41,472 nt of DNA from an uncultured bacterium (GTDB lineage: Bacteria > Patescibacteriota > Gracilibacteria > Absconditabacterales > Absconditicoccaceae): assembly GCA_947169045.1 (NCBI GenBank), contig CAMVOC010000002.1, positions 81,762-123,233 of the forward strand, given 5' to 3'. The number at the start of each line of letters is the position of its first letter. Positions within the stretch are counted from its first letter, which is position 1. Below the pieces are notes generated by a model. It searched no databases, was not told where the DNA came from, and saw nothing but the letters and a program-made list of their open reading frames with translations. Made by a program: the position numbers and the translations under genes. Below are positions 25,392 to 35,325 of the stretch, piece by piece.

Positions 25392-26372
25392 ATGAAAATC
25401 CTCATCAAATGATACTATGGATACAAAAATTTTGGAGACGAAGTAATCCTTCTCTCACTTTTGAGGTGGGTGGAACAGGCACTACATCCTGAACAGATTT
25501 TTATCTCTGCTGGAAATAAAGACCGACTTGAACACCGAATCATCAGTCATAAAAAGCTGGTTCCTACAGGAATTTTAGATAAAATCGAAGTTCTAGAAAA
25601 ATCCAAAGCCATCGATCACGTAAGAAATATATGTTGAATCAATCAAAACTGGGATTTTATCGTATTTTGAGGAGGACAAGTCGTTGATGAAGAAAGAAAA
25701 TTCCCTCACGACGGACGAAATTTACCACTTTTATACAAAAGATACATCAACACAGGGAAATTTGCTCTCATTGGAGGTCTAGGAACACAAAACAAAGAGG
25801 GGACTGCTCTTCTGCACAAAATTCTCCTCGAACGTGCAAAAATCGTACTTCTCAGAGAACATTTTTCGACCGGCATCGCAGAAAAGATTTTAAACGTTTC
25901 TTCTTCCGACAAAACACTCCAAAACGAAGCAGAAACCTACCCAAAAAAGCTGAAAATGGTCGGAGATTTAAGCATCCCCATCCTCAAAGAATTTCTCAAC
26001 AACGCAGAAAAACAGCAACCACCTCACGACCCTTACGTGTTAATTAATCTTTCTCCTGCTGTAGACCTCAACACTTCAATCAAAAAAATCAAAATCTTCC
26101 TCACAAAATATCCGAAAGCGCATCCCATCTTTTTCCCAGCTCACCTTTCAGAAGATCTCCCGTTAGGAAAACGTCTCCAGGAAGACATCCCATCACTAGA
26201 AATCATCGATTGGACGAGCATGGGACTCGATCAAGCATTAAAACTATTCTATTTCGCAGAAGCAGGAATTGGAGAGAGACTTCACTTTCTCTCTACGCTT
26301 AAGCTCTTTGAAAAAGAGTATGAAGTCCTCGAAATGAGCCATAAAATCCAAGTAAATTTATTAGAATTATGA
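25392..26372 (+). CDS. csaB: CsaB-like polysaccharide pyruvyl transferase
   Basis: 326 residues; three TGA codons are glycine, including the first in MKILIK-G-YYGYKNFGDEVILLSLL (the family's GYxGxxNxGDE motif) and one in IVF-G-GGQVVDEE (the GGG motif). CsaB adds ketal pyruvate to a secondary wall polymer, the ligand for SLH domains. The C-terminal half (ALKLFYFAEAGIGERLHFL) has the Arg-Leu-His motif of the family. The SLH protein encoded 3 kb away is a plausible partner. It lies 38 bases upstream of nusB on the same strand. Exact substrate is inferred. Confidence 0.78.
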
Positions 26373-26409
26373 TAAACCTCCTTCTCTTTTATCTTTTCTC
26401 TCTTTCCCC

Positions 26410-26988
26410 ATGAACGTCCATCAAAGAATTAACGCTCGCAAACTGGTACTTTCCTATCTTTACCACTATTGTTTTCTCCAAAAGCTTACTGCCAACCTCG
26501 AGCAAGCAAACACCAATCCAGATCGAGATATAAAAGCGGAAAACGACCCTTTTTTCGACGAAAATTTCCTCGCTGACTTGCAAGATCTACGAAATAAAAC
26601 CAGCAAAGAAGGAGAAAAGTTCCAAAAAGAGATAAAAAAAATGCTGACTTCCGACGATCAACAAGAAATTCCTTACTACCTCAAATCATTCTTCGACCAA
26701 CGAAAATCCGACGATGTAGACGGTGAATATCTTGCAATAATGATTGATAAATTCCCAGAGTTCACGGAAACTATCAAACAGCTCGTCAATACACACAACG
26801 ATTCATTCCCCTACGAAGAAATGGAAGTATGTAACCAAGCGCTTTTTCTGCTCTGATATACTGAATACAAAGCACTCAAAACTCCAAAAGCCGTCATCAT
26901 CAACGAAATGGTAGAACTCGCAAAAAGATACGCCGACGACGGAGCTCCAAAACTCCTAAATGCAATTTTCGATAAAATCCTAGACTAA
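26410..26988 (+). CDS. nusB: transcription antitermination factor NusB
   Basis: 192 residues, longer than the usual 140-150. NusB binds boxA RNA with S10 during rRNA transcription. MNVHQRINARKLVLSYLYHY matches the NusB start, and TPKAVIINEMVELAKRYADDGAPKLLNAIFDKIL is its C-terminal signature. An acidic insertion sits near residues 35-90. A TGA (after NQALFLL) is glycine. It lies between csaB and tyrS. Confidence 0.88.
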
Positions 26989-27023
26989 ATCAGCTTTTTA
27001 CACCTTTATTTTTCTTTCATACC

Positions 27024-28310
27024 ATGGACCTAAAAACCGAACTTCAAGCTCGTAACCTCATTTATCAATTCACTGACGAAAAATTATTCGACCTCTACAA
27101 CCAAGGAGGACAGAAATTCTATTGCGGATATGATCCTACAGCCGACAGTCTCCACCTAGGACATCTCCTCACCATCATGACTGCAGTCAATTTTATGAAA
27201 AGAGGAAATACCTTTATTATGCTCATTGGAGGAGCAACCGGCTTCATCGGAGATCCTTCAGGTAAAAACTCAGACAGAGCGTTTCTCAACGAAGCAGAGC
27301 TAAAGCACAATCAAGAAGCTATTTCTAAGCAAATTCAACAGTTTATGGCTAATCTCAATAAAATCACCGGGAAAGAGCTTAAAGTCGAGTTTATGAACAA
27401 CTACGATTTCGTGAAAGAGATGAACCTCTTCGATTTTTTCACCAATGTCGGGAAATATATCACCGTAAACACCATGCTTACCAAAGAATCTATCAAAAAA
27501 AGAATAGAAAATCCTGAATTATCTCTCTCGTTTACCGAATTTAGCTATATGCTCCTCCAGGGGTACGATTTCCTTCACCTCAACGAAAAACACGGCGTAA
27601 AACTCCAAATCGGAGGTTCTGATCAGCGAGGAAATATGGTCACAGGAACAGAAATGATTCGTAAAAAGCTCGGAGGAGACCAAGAATGTTACGTAATGAC
27701 AATCCCTCTCATGTTGGATGCATCAGGGAAAAAGTTTGGAAAATCTGAAGGAAACGCGGTATGGCTCGACCCTCAAAAAAACAGTCCATACTTCGTATAT
27801 CAATTCTTTATGAACACGACAGACTCCGAAGTACCTAGATACCTCAAAGCATTCACCTTGATAGACTTACCAGAAATTGAAGCCATCATCACTCAACATC
27901 AACAAGCTCCAGAAAAGAGGTTAGGACAGCAAAAACTAGCATCCTATATTGTCGAAATGATTTTCTGACACGATGCAAGTGTCCAGGCGGAGAAAATATC
28001 CAAGATCCTATTCGGCGACCCTCTAGAGATTTTACCGACCATGACCTCCGATGAAATCACAGCTCTCGCCAACGAAGTAGGAAATATCAACCTCCCAGAA
28101 GGTGGCATCAGAATTCTCGAACTTCTCGTACAAACTTGACTCGCTCCTTCCAATGGAGAAGCTAAAAAACTCATTGCTTCCGGATCTATTTTCTTCAATG
28201 AACAAAAAGTAGAAGATATCCAAAAAGAGATAAAAAAAGCTGATCTTATCAATAATATTTGACTCCTTAGAAAAGGAAAAAAATCTTACAGACTGATAAC
28301 TAACCTGTAA
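27024..28310 (+). CDS. tyrS: tyrosyl-tRNA synthetase
   Basis: 428 residues. Class I synthetase: HLGH signature at 44-47 (DSLHLGHLLT), KFGKS at 237-241 in place of KMSKS, Tyr-binding region GGSDQRGN, and a C-terminal S4-like RNA-binding domain (GGIRILELLVQTGLAPSNGEAKKLIASGSI). Three TGA codons are glycine, all in the last third; as stops they would remove the tRNA-binding domain. It starts 35 bases after nusB, with the ATCAGCTTTTTACACC element in the gap. Confidence 0.97.
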
Positions 28311-28337
28311 TTATAACCGAAATTTTCAAAAAGTCAA
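28310..28337 (-). promoter_or_regulatory. near-consensus promoter pointing into tyrS antisense
   Basis: On the - strand: TTGACT (28337-28332), 16-base spacer, TATAAT (28315-28310). The -10 box overlaps the last base of the tyrS stop codon. It is a near copy (CGAAATTTT-AAAAAGTCAAGAG) of the one behind murF. Confidence 0.55.
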
Positions 28338-28349
28338 GAGGTTTTTCTC

Positions 28350-28377
28350 TTGCAAAACCTCCTGAAAAGGATATCCT
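28350..28377 (+). promoter_or_regulatory. promoter of the FKBP lipoprotein gene
   Basis: TTGCAA, 16-base spacer, TATCCT. The -35 is one arm of the inverted repeat CAAGAG-GTTTTT-CTCTTG, the other arm of which is the -35 of the opposing promoter. Confidence 0.6.
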
Positions 28378-28426
28378 TCCCAAAAGCTTTTCAGCTTTAT
28401 CTTTTATTTTTTCAGTACTATTCACA

Positions 28427-29122
28427 ATGAATACGAAACAACTCGCATTGATTGCACTAGGAAGTACCACACTTTTCCTAACAGCTTGTGGGACGCAAAC
28501 ACCAGTAGACGAAAACCTACAAGACGACACAGAACAAACGCAACAAATCGAACAAAATACCGGGGAAGACGAAACCACCCTTTTATCCAATACTTCATCT
28601 ACCATGACGTGTCCAGAAGCCGTACAAAACTATTTAGATGCCGCTTCCCTAACCGGAGAAGGAACTCAAACAGTAAAAAGCGGAGATAATATCGTTGTTG
28701 ATTACATCGGAAGATTAGCAGATGGAACTGTTTTTGATACCAGTGTAGAATCTGTAGCAAAAGCTTGTAATACCTACACTCCAGAGAGATCCTACACAGA
28801 AGGATTATCATTTAGTGCAGGAGCTGGGCAAATGATTGCAGGATTTGACGCAGGAGTATTAGGAATGAAGATCGGACAAACCAAGACCATCAATATCCCA
28901 GCAAAAGACGCTTACGGAGAAAGAAGTGAAGAAAATATCGTTACATACCCACTTTCTGAAGCACAAGAACTTGCTGATGCTAAAGTAGGAGATAAAATCC
29001 CAACTATGTACGGTACTTTAACTGTTGTAAGCAAAACCGATACAGAAATTACGCTAGATTTCAATCATCCACTTGCAGGTAAAGATCTCATCTTTGATAT
29101 CACAATCAAAGCCATCAACTAA
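28427..29122 (+). CDS. FKBP-type peptidyl-prolyl isomerase lipoprotein
   Basis: 231 residues. Lipoprotein signal with lipobox LTAC (Cys21), then an acidic Gln/Glu/Asp/Thr linker to about residue 65, then an FKBP domain (VKSGDNIVVDYIGRLADGTVFD in parts, IAGFDAGVLGMKIGQTKTINIPAKDAYGE) with an SlyD-like extension at the end (VSKTDTEITLDFNHPLAGKDLIFDI). It would help fold exported proteins, for example the abundant SLH protein, on the outer face of the membrane. No TGA codons. Confidence 0.93.
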   Translation: MNTKQLALIALGSTTLFLTACGTQTPVDENLQDDTEQTQQIEQNTGEDETTLLSNTSSTMTCPEAVQNYLDAASLTGEGTQTVKSGDNIVVDYIGRLADGTVFDTSVESVAKACNTYTPERSYTEGLSFSAGAGQMIAGFDAGVLGMKIGQTKTINIPAKDAYGERSEENIVTYPLSEAQELADAKVGDKIPTMYGTLTVVSKTDTEITLDFNHPLAGKDLIFDITIKAIN

Positions 29123-29146
29123 CGCTTTATCCGTAACCGCACGCCC

Positions 29147-29608
29147 ATGAACCTAACCGTGTACAATGGAGAACAGTTTATTAGATCAAAACTGCGATTT
29201 ATTATCTTTTTTATCATCGTTTGAGCAGTAGTCGTTGCTTCATTCCTTTCTAAAAATTGGATCGGAGCAATAATTGTTCTCATTTTTGTAGGTGGTTATT
29301 TCTTTTTCCTAAACAAAATGGATAAAGACATCATCATAAAAATAGAAGAGAACTGACTCTTTATCGATGAAAAATGCTATGAACGAAACAACTTTTCAGG
29401 ATTCGTACTAGAATATCACGTAGAAAAAGAACAAATTCAAAATATCGTATTCCTTTCCAACAAAGGAACTCTCATCTTTACCTTACATGATACCCCAGAG
29501 CACCTCGAGACATTCATCCAAAATCTCGTGAAAATAGGAGAACTCCCTCAGAAAGACAATTACGAGCAAACACTCTGGGAAAAACTTTGTAGAAAATTAA
29601 AACTCTAA
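29147..29608 (+). CDS. membrane protein with two helices and a soluble C-terminal domain
   Basis: 153 residues, two TGA glycines (residues near 26 and 67). Two adjacent membrane helices (about residues 17-35 and 40-57) are followed by a small beta-rich domain (KIEENGLFIDEKCYERNNFSGF, IVFLSNKGTLIFTLHD) resembling a membrane-anchored PH-like fold. Function unknown; 24 bases after the FKBP gene, probably cotranscribed. The gap to the flippase gene holds a C-rich/G-rich inverted repeat (TTTTCCCCC...GGGAGGAAAA, about 29635-29660). Confidence 0.7.
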
Positions 29609-29686
29609 TCGTAAAAAATCCATATCCCATTAGCATTTTCCCCCTGCTAAGGGAGGAAAAAAAGGGGCATTAAACAAGATACATCT

Positions 29687-31273
29687 ATGGACAACATTCC
29701 TTCTCATAAACTTGTAGTCAAAGATGCAGCACGACAACTCTTTGGGAGAATTATTTCTGCATTATTTGGCTTTGTCATCACAAAAATCATCTCGTCTTAT
29801 CTCTGACCGCTAAGATATGGAGACTACGGGACGATTTTTAGGTTTTTTGCACGATGGACAGCTTTAGTAGACTTTGGAATTTATGTCATCGCGCTCAAAA
29901 GATTAGGAACTATCAAAGAAACCGTAGATGAAGGGCAAAAAAGCCACAACGACGCCGATGTTTCAAATGCAAAACAAGAATTAGCAACAACCTACCACAA
30001 ATTCGTTTGAATGAGAGTGTTTATGATTATCGTAATTTATACGATAGCCATTACAACTGCTTACCTGATCCCAGCCTACACCGACAATCAATTTATCATT
30101 CGAGGACTACCGCTTGCTATGCTCTATTCTGCAAGTAATATGTTCGTAGGAATCCAGCAGCTCCCTCTCCAACTCTTCCGAAAAATGGAAAGATTGAGTG
30201 TATCACTCATCATCGCAAGATTTTCACAACTTGCCGTATTACTCCCTACTGTGTATCTATTTTTCAAAAACGTTAATTTACAAGCAGAAGGACCTGTAAC
30301 GCCAATAATGATTGTAGCCTTTTGTTTGGTAGTATTCTCCGTTACAGCAAGTTCCATCGGACAAAATATCGAAATCCACCAAAGATCAAAGAATCTCCTT
30401 CCTTTCAAGATCGACATTGACCTCTCTTTCATCAAAAATATCTTCAAAGGAAACCGAAAATACGGAACAGCATACTTCTTTTCCAGTTTTCACACCCTCA
30501 TTGTATTGATGTTTCTTGGACGATTTTTCCCGACTTCAAGCGGATTTAAATACGTTGGATTCCGAGCATTATCATTATCACTCATCGAAATTCTCCTAAT
30601 TATCCCATCGTCACTAGGAAATTCTCTCCTCCATAAAATCCCAAATTATTCCACCGAAAATAAGAAAAAAAGTTTTGGAAATCTGCTCACTCTCATCGTT
30701 TGGATTGCTGGAATTATCGCATTAAATTTCTGCATTTTTAACGACGAAATTATCCGATTTGTCTCCTCTCGTGATTTCTTAGGGACACGAGGAGATCTTG
30801 CAAACCGAGGATCCAACCAACTACTCCCTTTCCTAGGAATTGTCCTCGCTCTTTCATTTATCAAACAAGTATTCAATTACCTATTTGTCGCTGTAGATAA
30901 GCAAAATGTACTGTTTTGGAATAATCTCATTGGAGTGACCATAGGAATACTGATTGGAATTTTTCTCATCCCTCGCTGGAATCTCCTCGGAGGAGTAATT
31001 ACACAAGTTGCTATCGAATGTTTCTTCACATTTGGAGCAATAGGTATCGCCACAAAAAACAAGATTCTTCCGATCATCCAACCAAAAACAGCTTTTTTTC
31101 TCTGATGAATCTTAATTATTGCGAGTATCATCGGTGTTCTTTTCCATCATTTCTGTTTACAAGAGTTAAATGCTATCCTCTTCATCATATCTGCATTAGT
31201 ACTTAATGGAGGTATTGTCCTCGCTTCATTAAAACCTCTGAAAAAAATTATGAAAGGGTTAACCTTGGATTAA
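29687..31273 (+). CDS. oligosaccharide flippase, Wzx/MATE-type membrane protein
   Basis: 528 residues with some 12-14 hydrophobic segments. The N-terminus DAARQLFGRIISALFGFVITKIISSYLGPLRYGDYG is typical of polysaccharide-biosynthesis flippases, which move lipid-linked sugars across the membrane. Three TGA codons are glycine (first in SSYL-G-PLRYGDYG); standard reading would give a 364-residue internal fragment. The role is probably in wall polymer or glycan export and may be linked to the CsaB-modified polymer. No glycosyltransferase is adjacent. Confidence 0.85.
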
Positions 31274-31274
31274 C

Positions 31275-31302
31275 TTGATTTCAAAGATGTTTTCGATATA
31301 AA
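31275..31302 (+). promoter_or_regulatory. promoter of the IleRS-domain gene
   Basis: TTGATT, 16-base spacer, TATAAA, starting 2 bases after the flippase stop. Confidence 0.65.
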
Positions 31303-31337
31303 AAAGAGGTAAATCTTTATCTTATCTTGTCACTAGA

Positions 31338-31943
31338 ATGTCACAAAATATCCTAGAAAAATACGCAGATATCCTTCGCGAAGAAATCAATGTCAAAGAA
31401 ATTTCAGAATTTTCATCAGATACTCCCATTGTAAAAATCTATAAACCTCTCGGATCTCAGCTTTCTCAAAAATTTGGGAAAGATACAGGGCAAATCATCG
31501 CCAATGGAAAACAAGGAAACGTACGCGAAACCGCAGAAGGTATCGAGGTATTTTCTGCTAATGGGAATACACGACAGCTTGCACCAACCGATTATGAGAT
31601 CACTTATGAAGGACTAGAAGGAGACAATATTTCTCTAGAAGGAGGAACTATTGTAAAACTTGACCTCACGCTGACTCCAGAGCTTCAAAGAGAAGGTCTT
31701 GCCCGTGAAATTTCCCGTTTTCTCAACCAAATGAGAAAAGATGCTGATTTCCCTGTGGACGCAAGAGTACAGATGACATACAGCTCTTCCGACCCTGAAT
31801 TACTTGCAATATTGACAGAATTCAATGATTTTTTCAAAGAAGAAGCTCTGCTTCTTTCCATCACTTCAGCCACTCCAACAGGAGATATCATAGCAGAATT
31901 CACTTCTGAAGGCAGAAATCTCAAAATTGGACTCACAAGATAA
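31338..31943 (+). CDS. free-standing C-terminal domain of isoleucyl-tRNA synthetase (DUF5915-like)
   Basis: 201 residues. It matches only the C-terminal RNA-binding region that follows the anticodon domain in type-2 (eukaryote-like) IleRS: an EINVKEISE start, IYKPLGSQLSQKFGKD, then VKLDLTLTPELQREGLAREISRFLNQMRKDADFPVDARV. There is no catalytic domain, no HIGH or KMSKS motif and no matching upstream reading frame (an in-frame TAA lies at 31299-31301). A promoter sits directly upstream, so it is a gene of its own. It may complement a truncated IleRS encoded elsewhere, or be a leftover or tRNA-binding paralogue. Confidence 0.82.
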   Translation: MSQNILEKYADILREEINVKEISEFSSDTPIVKIYKPLGSQLSQKFGKDTGQIIANGKQGNVRETAEGIEVFSANGNTRQLAPTDYEITYEGLEGDNISLEGGTIVKLDLTLTPELQREGLAREISRFLNQMRKDADFPVDARVQMTYSSSDPELLAILTEFNDFFKEEALLLSITSATPTGDIIAEFTSEGRNLKIGLTR

Positions 31944-31982
31944 AACCAAAGAGAAACTCATTTACCCCACCTCCAGTAAAGC

Positions 31983-32837
31983 ATGAAAAAAATCAGATTT
32001 TTCTTACTCTTGACTGTTTCTCTTGTTTCTTTTTCAGTAAATCTTTCTTTTGCTGGGATCAATGACCGATTCACTAAGCATTCTCTCGACGATCTCTTCG
32101 CTGGAAATCTTACCGACCGCCAAGCAAAACAATTGCTCAATACGAGACTTTCCGAGCTCTCCAATACTGAAATCAAAATTGAAATCTACAGAATTACCAA
32201 TTACATGAAAAAAAATGGATACATAAAAGGAAAAGTTCCTAAATTCGAACTACACTTTGACAACTGTTATTCTCTACTTGGACGTTTTCGAAGAGAGGGG
32301 ACTGCCATCGCTGAAACCACCATCCGAAAACCTACAAAAATCCAATATTATTTCTGCAAAGAGCACACCTACAAAGTGCTTCTTTCCACAGTGTTGCACG
32401 AATTAGGACACGTAAACAACATCTACGACTCTGACAGTCCTTTCGACTCCACCAACAACCAATTTTCCAATATCTGCCGAAATCTTTCCAAAAAAGGAGA
32501 TACTATCACGGAAACCAAAAGTTGCCCCACCAGTGCGTTCGTAGGAAGTTACGCACAGGTTTCATCTACGGAAGATTACGCCGAAACGTTTAAATATTAC
32601 CGACTCAGGGAATACGACTTCAACATCGGCAAAGATTTCAATCCTGAAAATCCACAATTCCAAAAGAAGCTCCAATATTTCCAAAAAATGTTCGATAAAA
32701 CTACAGAAAAACAGGAAAAAAATGCAGAATCTCCCACCACAGAAACCCTCGAATACAACGGACAAATAAACAACACCGAAACTCAAGAACGAACTGAACG
32801 AACCAGCAACTACGAAATCGACCGACAAAATAGCTAA
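31983..32837 (+). CDS. secreted zinc metallopeptidase-like protein
   Basis: 284 residues. Signal peptide of about 24 residues (FFLLLTVSLVSFSVNLSFAG). The zinc motif HELGH is at residues 139-143, and STEDYAETFKYY (about 195-206) supplies the third ligand (E197 or E201) in gluzincin fashion. Four cysteines (C95, C125, C164, C181) could form disulfides. The tail from about 240 is Glu/Asn/Thr-rich and disordered. No TGA codons. It would act outside the cell on protein substrates; the specific target is unknown. No recX-related role is suggested by its position. Confidence 0.75.
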   Translation: MKKIRFFLLLTVSLVSFSVNLSFAGINDRFTKHSLDDLFAGNLTDRQAKQLLNTRLSELSNTEIKIEIYRITNYMKKNGYIKGKVPKFELHFDNCYSLLGRFRREGTAIAETTIRKPTKIQYYFCKEHTYKVLLSTVLHELGHVNNIYDSDSPFDSTNNQFSNICRNLSKKGDTITETKSCPTSAFVGSYAQVSSTEDYAETFKYYRLREYDFNIGKDFNPENPQFQKKLQYFQKMFDKTTEKQEKNAESPTTETLEYNGQINNTETQERTERTSNYEIDRQNS

Positions 32838-32863
32838 ATTTTACTCCATAATCTGCAAACAAC

Positions 32864-33304
32864 ATGGCAAGCTGCCTAGACTATGCAATGTCCTATCTCT
32901 CAAAATACCCAAAAACAGAGCAAGAGATCAGGATCCTTCTGTACAAAAAATGATATAACAGCGATCAAATCTCTGCGACGATGGAAACACTGACCAAGAA
33001 TAATTTTATCAATGACAAAAATCTTGCCACAAGTTACCTGTACTCTGAAGTCGTAAAAAAAGGAAAACCTCTCTTTCTTATCAAGCAAAAGCTCCTCCAA
33101 AAAGGAATCGATAAAAAACTCCTAGAAAAAGTCGTCGAGGAGATGAAATCAGAAATGCACGAGGGAATCCTCAAAAACATCTACAAAGAGCTTCAAAATT
33201 ATAAAAAGAAAGGCATCGATTGATTCGACGCCATTCAAAAACTGATTCGTAAAGGTCACAATATCCAAGATATCAAAGACTCTATCAAGAAAAATACGCA
33301 ATAA
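32864..33304 (+). CDS. recX: RecX-family regulator of RecA
   Basis: 146 residues, two TGA glycines (KK-G-YNSDQI and KGID-G-FDAI). RecX limits RecA filament extension. Three repeats of three helices fit the family: residues 4-50 (ALxYLSKYPKTEQEIRILLYKKG), 50-95 (NNFINDKNLATSYLYSEVVKKGKPLFLIKQKL) and 95-146. The gene ends one base before the stop codon of the convergent repeat protein, with no visible terminator between them. Confidence 0.85.
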
Positions 33305-33305
33305 A

Positions 33306-35030
33306 CTATCTATTTCTTACGGTATACGTATACCATTCATTAAAAGCAGATAAAAAGTCTGAATAATCTTTAAAGACTCTATAATAATTTCCTGAAACTA
33401 CATCTCTCATATTCGTATATAAAGAGTCAGAAAGTCTTTGCCAATAAGAATCAGTCCTCAGAGAATAGGATTTATTTTTCAGCTGATCAATAACGCTATT
33501 CCAGATTTTTGAAAGATTCGTAACTTTCCTAAGTTCAGCGTTAGTAAATCCATTCACAGAGCTAGAAGAATCAGTACTTTGGATATCAAACTGTACATAA
33601 TCTTGATTACCAGCAGAATCTTTGACATACAATCTATAAGATCCACTTTTTGCAAATCTTATAAAATTCGAAAAGCTACGATATCCGCGATCAGAACTCG
33701 TAAATTGATATCCATTTCTCAAATAAGAATCTGCCGTAAAATAAGAGCTAGAAGAAGTTCCTAATTTAGACCAAGAACTAGAAGAAGTAGATCTATATTG
33801 CACCTCAAAATCCACTCGTCCTCTGTAATCAGAAGAAGTCTCCAACGTAATATTAACATATTGATCTACATCAGGATAAGATCTATTTGTCGTAATTCTA
33901 ATATAATCATTTACCGTTGAACGAGACTCTTTCACATAAAAAGTCAGACTTCTTTCTCTTCCTGTATCATCTTCTGCAGTTAATCTATATTCTCCTGCTT
34001 CATAAAATTTTAAGAAATCATAGAATTTTTTATATCCACGATCAGAACTCGTAAATTGATATCCGTTTCTCAAATAAGTACTAGCTGAAATATCACTCGA
34101 ACTACTAGAAATCGTTTTCCAACTAGAAGAACTTGAAGATCTATATTCCAAAGAAAAATCTACTCCTCCTCTATAAGTTGAATCCGTTTCCACAGTGACA
34201 TCCACATACGTATTGAGTGATGGTGAAGTAGTAGAGGCAGAAAGACTCAAAAAGGAATTAGTAGTAGAATCTTCTTCCACAAAGAACTGAGCGTATGCCG
34301 TTCTTCCTGAGTCATCTTTTGCTACCACTCTAAACTGTCCAGCTTTCATAAAAGAAACAAAGCTACCAAAAGTCCTATATCCATCATCATAACTAGTAAA
34401 TTGATATCCATTAGTAAACGCATTAGATGCAACAAAATAAGAACTAGAAGAAACATTTTGCCAAGAATTAGAACTACTAGCTCTATACTGCATCTCAAAA
34501 GTTACCCATCCTCTATAATCACGGTCCGTTTCTGCTGTTAAATTAACATACGTATTAATACTTGGAGAAGTCTGAGAAGAACTAATAGACAAATAAGAAT
34601 TAGAGTGTGAATTACTATTACTTCCTCCTCTATTTCAATAAGAATCCCAATCTCCATAAGTAAAATCATAATAATCTACAATTCTTTCTCGATAACGACT
34701 ATTATCATACCTGACATTCAACGTTACTTTCTTATTCCCATTACAATAATTACTACTACAAGTAAATGAACCTTCACAACCACCTAAAAAATGCAACACT
34801 CCGTCCGGAGTCTCAAGTTCGCATGCCAAAGCATATCTAGAAAGGTTGGATCCTAGAGAATAAGACGCAACAGTAACATCATACGTCGTTCCGCGTTTAT
34901 CCATTGCAATACAAATGCTGTCTCCATTATCAAAAACGACGTCCAAACAATCAGTATTGGAAGCTGCACATGTAGCTCCTATTCCCAAGCATACAGAGCA
35001 AAAAGCCCAAAATCAAAGAATTTTTTTCAT
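33306..35030 (-). CDS. secreted protein with three ~106-residue beta-sandwich repeats
   Basis: 574 residues. ATG 35030 with a TGA glycine at residue 6 restores a signal peptide (MKKIL-G-FWAFCSVCLGIGATCAAS). Residues 20-125 form a Cys-rich head (eight cysteines), then a Gly/Asn/Ser linker containing another TGA glycine. Three repeats follow (about 148-252, 260-366, 374-482), each with SPSxNTYVxxTxET, YRGxVxFxxxYRSSSSxSW, LRNGYQFTSSDRGYxxF and G-x-Y/F-R-hydrophobic segments. Last comes a helical, aromatic C-terminal domain of about 80 residues. I know no family for it. Serine and tyrosine richness and tandem repeats suggest an extracellular fibre or adhesin-like surface protein. Confidence 0.8.
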
Positions 35031-35069
35031 CGCTACATAAAATAAAAGATAAAAAGCATCCTAAAACTA

Positions 35070-35097
35070 ACTCTAACGATTTTTTATTAAAAGTCAA
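35070..35097 (-). promoter_or_regulatory. promoter of the three-repeat secreted protein
   Basis: TTGACT (35097-35092), 16-base spacer, TAGAGT (35075-35070). Back to back with the tRNA-Leu promoter, -35 boxes 13 bases apart. Confidence 0.6.
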
Positions 35098-35110
35098 GAG
35101 AAAATTCATC

Positions 35111-35138
35111 TTGCATTCCATAACGAAATCCATACGAT
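35111..35138 (+). promoter_or_regulatory. promoter of tRNA-Leu
   Basis: TTGCAT, 16-base spacer, TACGAT, ending 28 bases before the tRNA. Confidence 0.6.
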
Positions 35139-35166
35139 CACAACCGCAAAATAAAAACTCCCTGAT

Positions 35167-35250
35167 GCCAGGGTGATGGAATTGGTAGACATGCTAGACT
35201 CAAAATCTGGTGACTTCACGGTCGTGTGGGTTCGAGTCCCATCCCTGGTA
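35167..35250 (+). tRNA. tRNA-Leu(CAA)
   Basis: 84 bases with a long variable arm. The acceptor GCCAGGG pairs with CCCTGGT; anticodon stem CTAGA/TCTGG with loop CTCAAAA gives anticodon CAA; T arm TGGG-TTCGAGT-CCCA. CCA not encoded. Confidence 0.95.
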
Positions 35251-35261
35251 AAAAAGCACTC

Positions 35262-35300
35262 AAAAAAATAAAGGACGACGTACGATCTCCCTTATTTTTT
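35262..35300. terminator. bidirectional terminator between tRNA-Leu and patatin gene
   Basis: AATAAAGG and CCTTATT arms (one bulge) around an ACGACGTACGATCT centre, A-tract on the left and TTTTTTTT on the right. Confidence 0.55.
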
Positions 35301-35325
35301 TTAATTTCTTAGAATTAAAATACAT

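Noticed and set aside
28599-28811. Long - strand frames opposite FKBP, the flippase, the SLH gene and others
   Set aside because: They are frame shadows of well-supported genes, without starts, motifs or promoter support.
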